Assembly: GCF_013522725.1 (NCBI RefSeq)
Contig: NZ_JAAMRF010000006.1
Coordinates: 186,001 to 250,000 of the forward strand
Origin: Stutzerimonas azotifigens
Lineage (GTDB): Bacteria > Pseudomonadota > Gammaproteobacteria > Pseudomonadales > Pseudomonadaceae
Length of the DNA: 64,000 bases
Reading direction: 5' to 3'
This document shows positions 58,740-64,000 of the stretch, piece after piece. Position 1 is the stretch's first letter; each line of letters starts with the position of its first letter. The position numbers were made by a program, and so were the translations under genes. The notes under the pieces were generated by a model. The model searched no databases. It was not told the origin of the DNA and saw only the letters and a list, made by a program, of their open reading frames with translations.

Positions 58740-59230
58740 GGAGTCGAGTAGGCGGTTGGCTGAACAGGGGGACGCACTCTACTCCTTTTTTTCAGGAGTA
58801 AAAGACTTGTCAAACGGACTGAAACGCGATCTACGTCACACCCTTTTTTTAATCCACAGAACCTGTGGATAACTCAGTGGACAAACCGGTGGCAAGTGCC
58901 GCTATCCCCGATGCAACGGGGGCCGCAGACAATCTGGCGCTTTTTTCACCAGCCTTAAAAGTCCTTATTTTTCAATAATTTATATAAAATTCTAATAACG
59001 CCTGGTGCTTGCGTCAGTTTGTCATATGCACTTGACAGACCGTTTCGCAAATGTGCACAAGTTCAGGGCACCGCCTGTGAGCCCCGTCCTAGCAGGGCCG
59101 CAGCCTTTCCGACGAACGGCAATAAGGGAACTTTGCGGTCTTACAACTGTCTTCCGTGCCCGAATCTTGTGCATGTCGCCAAGCGGCAACTGCCTGCTTA
59201 TGCTGTCGTCTTTGTCTCCACGGAGCTGCA
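58740..59230. other. AT-rich divergent region before ydbH
   Basis: A 491-base gap between the Sel1-repeat gene and ydbH, unusually AT-rich for this genome at about 58770-58800 and 58930-59000. It contains a perfect DnaA-box sequence and a run of A/T tracts. No gene is supported; the promoters of both flanking genes should be here. Confidence 0.45.
58850..58872. promoter_or_regulatory. DnaA-box-like inverted pair
   Basis: TGTGGATAA at 58864-58872 is a perfect complement of the consensus DnaA box TTATCCACA. With AATCCACAG just before it, the two form an inverted repeat (ATCCACAG and CTGTGGAT) around a 3-base centre. A function as a DnaA binding site is possible but not shown. Confidence 0.45.
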
Positions 59231-61825
59231 ATGACTCGGCGGCGTCGCATTCTGGTCTCCCTGCTCGGCCTGCTGATCGTGCTCACCCTGGCGGCCGGAT
59301 GGTTCGGGTGGAGCCAGTGGCAGCTGTTCAAGCAGCGAAACGGCATCGAGCAGCTGGACTGGCGCGGTCTGTCTCCTTCCTTGAGCGGTCTGCGGCTAGA
59401 CGAGCTGGACGTACGCCAGCACGGCGAAAACGGCGCGCTGCTCAAGGTTCATCTGCAGGGTATCGACCTGCGCATCGACCGTTGGCGCTCCCCGCTTCCG
59501 ATTCGCTCACTGGTGGTATCCGAGCTATCCCTCGCCTGGCAGCCCGGCATCAAAGACGAACCCACCGCCAATGCCTCCCTGATGCTGCCGGACCGCGACC
59601 AGCTGCGATCGATTGCCGCATGGCTGCCCGAGCGTGGCCGGATCGACAGTTTGACGGTCACCCTGCCCTGCGCCGAACAGCAGCCCTGCTCCGAGGCCGG
59701 CGCCCTCAACTGGCATCGGCAAGATACGCAGCTCGTGGCCGACCTCAGTCTCGAACGCGATGCCCACCGGATCGCCCTGGCCGCACAGATGAGCGAGCAG
59801 CCAGACGGGTATGGGCTGGACCTGCAACTGGCGCTGAACGAACAGCCGCGACTCAATGCCACCAATAGGCTTGCCTGGCTCGACGAAGACCTGCGCTGGA
59901 GCGGCACCTTGGCAATGTCCGAATTGCCCGAGACCGCCTGGCTGCTGCCCTGGCTGGAGCGCTGGACGGCAAGCGCGGCGATCGATCTGCCTGCCACCCC
60001 GGGGGAGATGCGGCTCGGTGCCGGCTGGGCGCTGCATGCCAGATCGCAAGGGGAGCTTCCCACAGAGGGAAGCGCCTGGGGCGGCGACCTCAGCTTCGCC
60101 GCCACGCTGCCCAGTGCCTGGCCCCTCGTCGGTATTGGCCAGGTGCAGGGCCGGCTGGAGCTCGCCGCCAGCGGCGTTGATGGCCAGTGGGCACCCACCT
60201 CGCTCTCTGCCGACCTCAATCTGGCCCCCGAAGCTTCGCTCCTGGAGGCGCTACCGCCCGAGCTGCGCAGCGATCGCCTGAGGCTAACGGCCGAGCCGCT
60301 GTCCGCCGAAGTGGCTGACGACCGACTACCCGTCGCCGTCAGGCTCATCGCCGGGGGGCCGCTGGCAGGCGAACTCGAAGCCCAACTGCGCTTCTCGGCC
60401 CGGGCACCTTATCGCACGGATATCAGCCAGGGCAGGCTGCGACTAAAGGCCCAGGCCCTGACCCTACCGCCCACCACGCTCACGAGCCTCACCGCCGATT
60501 TGCGCTTGAGCGGGCAAGCCAGCAGCGAGCAGCTCACCCTGACCCTGAACAAGGCGTCCACCCTTGCGGCGCAACGGGTTCGCATCGCCGCAGACAGCCC
60601 GGTCAGCCTTTCCGGTGTGCTGGCGGACCTGTCCGGACTGGCGATTCAAGCCCGTCTCGCCCCGGAGGGCATCGTGCAAGCGCAGGCAAAAGGCCCGGCG
60701 CGTCTGCAGGTCAAGGAGCTGCAACAGGCGCAGCTACGCACCCAGGGCTGGCGCTGGCAAGCAAACCTCGATGCGGACCAGACGCGCCTGCTGCTGGACG
60801 GGCCGCTTTCCAATGACAGCGACCTCGTGCTCGTCACCAACCTGCGCAAGCCCTGGAGCGGACCGCTGACCCTCAAAGCCAGGCTTCAGGATCTGTTCTT
60901 TCGCGCCAGCAACCCGCTGGCGTCGACCTTCAACGACTGGCCTGCACTTCTGGAGCTGAACAGCGGACGCCTGCAGGGCGATCTCTCGCTGACCGTTCCC
61001 CCTGATGCCGCCCCGCTGCAGGCAAACGCCCGCCTAACCGCAGGAGGGCTGGCCGGTATTTACGACCGGACCGAACTGACCGGCCTAGACGCGCGCCTGG
61101 AACTGGCGCTGGCCGCCAATCGCCTGCGCCTGGACATGGCCCAGCTGCAGCTGGAACAGGCCAATCCGGGCATAGCCTTCGGCCCGCTGCAGGCGCAGGG
61201 CCGCTACGAGGCCAGCCTCGACGCCCTGTCAGCCGGTACGCTCAGCTGGCAGCAGGCCCAGAGCCGGGTCCTCGGCGGCACGGTATCCATCGAGCCCGGC
61301 AGTCTGGATCTGTCGGCGGCGCAGCAGAAGGTCGCCGTCGCCATCGAGGGGCTGCAGCTGTCGCAGCTGTTCATCGCCTACCCCGCCGAAGGGCTGCAGG
61401 GCAGCGGACTGGTGGATGGAGGATTCGAAGTGCACCGCAGCGGCGAGGGCCTGCGTATCGAAGGCGGCAAACTGGCAGCGCGTGAGCCTGGCGGCGTCCT
61501 GCAGTTCCGCTCGCCGCAGATTCAGGCGCTGGGCCGCTCCAACCCGGCCATGGGGCTGGTGACCGAGGCGCTGGATGACTTCCACTACTCAGTCCTGGAC
61601 AGCGACGTTCGTTATGATGAGCGCGGCAAGCTGCAGCTGGGCTTGCGTCTGCAGGGGCGCAACCCGGCTCTGGAGGGCGGGCGGCCGATCAACTTCAACA
61701 TCAATCTGGAAGAAGACATCCCTGCCCTGCTGACCAGCCTGCAACTGTCCGACCGAGTGAGCGAAACCATCCAGCAGCGTGTGCAGGAGCGTCTGCAACG
61801 CGACAATGCACCAACGACACCCTGA
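59231..61825 (+). CDS. ydbH: YdbH-family AsmA-like envelope protein
   Basis: An 864-residue inner-membrane-anchored protein with one N-terminal helix (LVSLLGLLIVLTLAAGWFGW) and a long periplasmic beta-rich body. The AsmA-like repeats and the C-terminal YdbH block (NFNINLEEDIPALLTSL, then LSDRVSETIQQRVQERLQ) identify the family. In E. coli YdbH and the lipoprotein YnbE together bridge the inner and outer membranes and move phospholipids; YdbL helps assemble them. The start at 59231 has a GGAG ribosome site. ynbE and ydbL follow in the same operon. Confidence 0.92.
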   Translation: MTRRRRILVSLLGLLIVLTLAAGWFGWSQWQLFKQRNGIEQLDWRGLSPSLSGLRLDELDVRQHGENGALLKVHLQGIDLRIDRWRSPLPIRSLVVSELSLAWQPGIKDEPTANASLMLPDRDQLRSIAAWLPERGRIDSLTVTLPCAEQQPCSEAGALNWHRQDTQLVADLSLERDAHRIALAAQMSEQPDGYGLDLQLALNEQPRLNATNRLAWLDEDLRWSGTLAMSELPETAWLLPWLERWTASAAIDLPATPGEMRLGAGWALHARSQGELPTEGSAWGGDLSFAATLPSAWPLVGIGQVQGRLELAASGVDGQWAPTSLSADLNLAPEASLLEALPPELRSDRLRLTAEPLSAEVADDRLPVAVRLIAGGPLAGELEAQLRFSARAPYRTDISQGRLRLKAQALTLPPTTLTSLTADLRLSGQASSEQLTLTLNKASTLAAQRVRIAADSPVSLSGVLADLSGLAIQARLAPEGIVQAQAKGPARLQVKELQQAQLRTQGWRWQANLDADQTRLLLDGPLSNDSDLVLVTNLRKPWSGPLTLKARLQDLFFRASNPLASTFNDWPALLELNSGRLQGDLSLTVPPDAAPLQANARLTAGGLAGIYDRTELTGLDARLELALAANRLRLDMAQLQLEQANPGIAFGPLQAQGRYEASLDALSAGTLSWQQAQSRVLGGTVSIEPGSLDLSAAQQKVAVAIEGLQLSQLFIAYPAEGLQGSGLVDGGFEVHRSGEGLRIEGGKLAAREPGGVLQFRSPQIQALGRSNPAMGLVTEALDDFHYSVLDSDVRYDERGKLQLGLRLQGRNPALEGGRPINFNINLEEDIPALLTSLQLSDRVSETIQQRVQERLQRDNAPTTP

Positions 61826-61840
61826 TACAGGAGACACCGC

Positions 61841-62032
61841 ATGCGGTTGCGCCAACCTCTGACCATTCTGCTGCTGGCCTTGCTGGCCAGCGCCTGTACC
61901 CCCAGGGTGGAACTGGCCGTGCCCAACGAGCCGATCAACATCAACCTGAACGTGAAGATCGAACACGAAATCTATATCCGTGTGGACAAGGCTCTGGACT
62001 CGATCATCAACGAAAACAGCGGACTATTCTGA
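61841..62032 (+). CDS. ynbE: YnbE-family outer-membrane lipoprotein
   Basis: A 63-residue lipoprotein with a signal and lipobox (LLALLASACTPRVELAV, Cys19) and the family motif PININLNVKIEHEIYIRVDK. It is the outer-membrane partner of YdbH in E. coli. It starts 15 bases after ydbH. Confidence 0.95.
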   Translation: MRLRQPLTILLLALLASACTPRVELAVPNEPININLNVKIEHEIYIRVDKALDSIINENSGLF

Positions 62033-62040
62033 GGCCCCCG

Positions 62041-62385
62041 ATGAAAACCACCGTAAAACTGGGAACCCTGCTGCTAGCCCTGTGCCTGAGCTTGCCCGCG
62101 GCAGCCCTGAGTCTCAACGAAGCGATGTCGGCCCTGGGCGATGCCAAGGCCAGCGGCCAGCTTGGCGAAAAGCCCGACGGCTACCTGGGCGTGGTCAAGC
62201 CCGGCGGCCAGGCCGAAGAGATCGCCGCACAGATCAACCAGGCCCGCCGCGCCGAATATCACCGTGTCGCGCAAAAGAACGGCATCAGCCTGAAGGACGT
62301 AGAAGCCATCGCCGGCAAGAAAGCCATCGAAAAGACCCCTGCCGGCCAGATCATTCAGCTCAACGGAACCTGGATTCAGAAATAA
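62041..62385 (+). CDS. ydbL: YdbL-family periplasmic protein (DUF1318)
   Basis: A 114-residue protein with a Sec signal peptide (LGTLLLALCLSLPAAALS) and the DUF1318 block KPDGYLGVVKPGGQAEEIAA, then INQARRAEYHRVAQKNGISL. In E. coli it acts as a chaperone for the YdbH-YnbE bridge. It follows ynbE by 8 bases and is followed by a terminator. Confidence 0.95.
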   Translation: MKTTVKLGTLLLALCLSLPAAALSLNEAMSALGDAKASGQLGEKPDGYLGVVKPGGQAEEIAAQINQARRAEYHRVAQKNGISLKDVEAIAGKKAIEKTPAGQIIQLNGTWIQK

Positions 62386-62416
62386 CTGCCTGTGCTTCAG
62401 GGCACAACCGAACGAC

Positions 62417-62449
62417 AAGAAAGCCCCGCCCTTGAGCGGGGCTTTCTTG
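62417..62449 (+). terminator. Terminator of the ydbH-ynbE-ydbL operon
   Basis: The stem AGCCCCGC / GCGGGGCT with a 6-base loop (62422-62443) is flanked by A-rich sequence and the tail TTCTTGTT. It lies about 35 bases after the ydbL stop. Confidence 0.75.
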
Positions 62450-62583
62450 TTCAGGCCCCGGCAGCCGCGCCCTGCAGGGGTAAAGAGTCCAGAGCGTGAC
62501 AGCGCAACGGAAACGAATGAAGTCTACACTCCCGATTCAGTGATCACGCCCAACTTCGACTACAACGATGGCGAGGGACTGTC

Positions 62584-62883
62584 ATGGAAAACGTCACTAT
62601 CAAGAACTGGCTACTCGATGCCTCCGCCAACCGCAGCGACGAGGCTGGCGCCATGCTGCATACCGCTTACGAAACCATCGAACGGCTCGAGCGGCAACTG
62701 GAGGAAGGCCGCCACGCCATTGCCGAGGCGCAGCAGCATCAGGCACGGATTCAGGAGCTCGAGCAAACACTCTGGGAGATCCTGATCACCGCCTCGGGCC
62801 TCGCTGGCGAAGACCCGACCAGCCGGGACGCCTTGAGCACCATACGCAACGACATCCACTCGATGCTCTCCGCGCCTGAATGA
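62584..62883 (+). CDS. Small coiled-coil protein of unknown function
   Basis: A 99-residue acidic protein (MENVTIKNWLLDASANRSDE) without signal peptide or membrane helix. The central part (about 25-70) is a strong coiled coil (TIERLERQLEEGRHAIAEAQ and QHQARIQELEQTL). An AGGGA ribosome site precedes the ATG at a good distance. I do not recognise a family. It lies between the ydbL terminator and the convergent pirin gene, so it has its own transcript. Confidence 0.75.
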   Translation: MENVTIKNWLLDASANRSDEAGAMLHTAYETIERLERQLEEGRHAIAEAQQHQARIQELEQTLWEILITASGLAGEDPTSRDALSTIRNDIHSMLSAPE

Positions 62884-62890
62884 CCGGCCG

Positions 62891-63751
62891 CTAGAGCGAT
62901 ACCTCACCGAACGCGCCGCTCTGGTAATCGTGAATCGCCTGGCTGATTTCTTCGCGGCTGTTCATGACGAAGGGGCCGTGGGCCACCACGGGCTCCCCGA
63001 TCGGCTCGGCATGGCCGTAGAGCAACACCGCCTCGCCATCGGCCTGCACATGGACACCCTCGCCCTGGTCGTCCAGTTGGACTAGATGATGGGGCTCGCA
63101 GGCCACGCCTGCGACCCGAAGCGCCCCACGGACCCCATAGCAAAACACCGATCGCCCCGCCGGGGCCGGCAGGGTCACGCTACCGCCGGCCTGCATCTCC
63201 ACCGTCATCATCGCGACACCGGTCAACGACGCGATCGGCCCGGTGCGCCCGCCGAACTCACCGGAGACCAAGTTGACCCGTACGCGACCTTCATCGAGGG
63301 CAATGACCGGGATCTCGTCACGGATCAGCCCGCGATAAGCCGGCTTGGTCATCTTCAGGCGGGACGGTAGATTCACCCACAGCTGCAGGATTTCCAGCGG
63401 CCCGCCGCTGCGCTTGAACGACTCCGGCGACACTTCGGCATGGACCAGCCCAGACCCGGCCGTCATCCACTGCACCCCGCCTGCACCGATGACACTCTCG
63501 TGCCCGCCGCTGTCCAGGTGCGCCAGCTCGCCGGCGAGCATGAAGGTCACCGTCTCGAACCCCCGGTGAGGATGCGGGCCGAAGGGCAAGCCGCGATTGC
63601 CCGGCGCATAACGCTGCGGGCCGTGATGGTTGAGAAACAGGAAGGGATCGAGCTGATCGATGCCCGGCCCCGGCAGCGGCCGGCGCGTCACCAGCTCGCC
63701 GATGTCGTCACGGTAGGCGGGGTATTGGCGTATAACGGAACGCGAGGTCAT
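62891..63751 (-). CDS. Pirin-family cupin protein
   Basis: A 286-residue bicupin. The N-terminal cupin carries the metal ligands in GPHPHRGFETVTFML (two His) and SGLVHAEVS, typical of pirins, several of which act as quercetin 2,3-dioxygenases. The role here is unknown. The start at MTSRSVIRQYPAYRDD follows a good AGGGGAAAG ribosome site. It is divergent from the DUF1810 gene. Confidence 0.92.
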   Translation of the reverse strand: MTSRSVIRQYPAYRDDIGELVTRRPLPGPGIDQLDPFLFLNHHGPQRYAPGNRGLPFGPHPHRGFETVTFMLAGELAHLDSGGHESVIGAGGVQWMTAGSGLVHAEVSPESFKRSGGPLEILQLWVNLPSRLKMTKPAYRGLIRDEIPVIALDEGRVRVNLVSGEFGGRTGPIASLTGVAMMTVEMQAGGSVTLPAPAGRSVFCYGVRGALRVAGVACEPHHLVQLDDQGEGVHVQADGEAVLLYGHAEPIGEPVVAHGPFVMNSREEISQAIHDYQSGAFGEVSL

Positions 63752-63856
63752 GGCTTTCCCCTGGTCGGTCGCAGGGCTCGAACCGGACACCGCAGTGAAT
63801 CCATGCCCGGGATCCGTGCTCAAACGCTTCAGGCACACCGGTAAACGGAGACAGGC

Positions 63857-64000
63857 ATGAGCGCCGATTTCGATCTGCAACGCTTCGTGGAGGCTCAAGA
63901 AGCGGACTATTCCCGCGCGCTGTCGGAACTGCGCAGCGGCCGCAAACAGAGCCATTGGATGTGGTACATCTTTCCACAACTCGCCGGCCTTGGGCGCAGC
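63857..64000 (+). CDS. DUF1810 family protein, N-terminus only
   Basis: The first 48 codons are present and the window ends in frame. The sequence MSADFDLQRFVEAQEADYSR and the segment GRKQSHWMWYIFPQLAGLGRS match the DUF1810 family (calpastatin-like fold of unknown role). The start has an upstream GGAG ribosome site and is divergent from the pirin gene. Confidence 0.85.
   Translation, partial: MSADFDLQRFVEAQEADYSRALSELRSGRKQSHWMWYIFPQLAGLGRS

Noticed and set aside
58850-58872. Possible chromosome origin
   Set aside because: Only one perfect DnaA box and a partial second; no dnaA, rpmH or gidA nearby.

Overview
The window is about 63% GC chromosomal DNA from a gammaproteobacterium of the Pseudomonas group, most likely Stutzerimonas (Pseudomonas) stutzeri or a close relative. 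The main evidence is a secreted maltotetraose-forming amylase whose mature numbering matches the P. stutzeri G4-amylase. The pseudomonad-type gene orders guaB-guaA, iscR-to-iscX and pilF-rodZ-ispG-hisS-yfgM-bamB-der agree with this.

Layout. 1-1041: accessory DNA, with the start of an exported protein cut by the window edge and a broken tyrosine-integrase remnant lying against the 3' end of guaA, a known island insertion site. 1042-4209: guaB-guaA (GMP synthesis). 4496-14117: xseA, an M23 peptidase, an MscS-type channel, leuA, a soluble chemoreceptor-like protein with its domains in reversed order, an exported SAM-methyltransferase and an APC amino-acid permease. 14121-16051: YbdL-type aminotransferase and YafV-type omega-amidase, which overlap. 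16149-25375 (minus): der, bamB, yfgM, hisS, ispG, rodZ, pilF, rlmN, ndk. 25610-31102 (minus): the complete isc operon, with an IscR box over its promoter. 31237-32786: cysE and trmJ, divergent from suhB. 33878-35060: an FKBP lipoprotein and a tRNA-Val/tRNA-Asp pair with a strong promoter. 35276-37199: rdgC and a BASS-family transporter.

37212-48928 (minus) is a full maltooligosaccharide locus. A secreted G4-amylase cuts starch to maltotetraose, MalEFGK imports the product, and a cytoplasmic GH13 glucosidase handles it. The activator gene malT sits inside the cluster, and possible MalT boxes lie before both the amylase gene and malE. No lamB porin, malP or malQ gene is present in the window.

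49318-58739 holds an LplT/PlsC fusion protein, azlCD, a GNAT acetyltransferase, a large hybrid histidine kinase with a sodium/solute-symporter sensor region, rmuC and a small Sel1-repeat protein. 59231-62883 holds the ydbH-ynbE-ydbL envelope operon and, after a terminator, a small coiled-coil protein. The window ends with a pirin and the start of a DUF1810 protein.

Most of the window is conserved core genome. The less described parts are the reversed chemoreceptor, the exported methyltransferase, the orphan SSF-hybrid kinase, the truncated Aas-like fusion, and the small coiled-coil gene next to ydbH-ynbE-ydbL. No CRISPR array, insertion sequence or complete defence system was seen.
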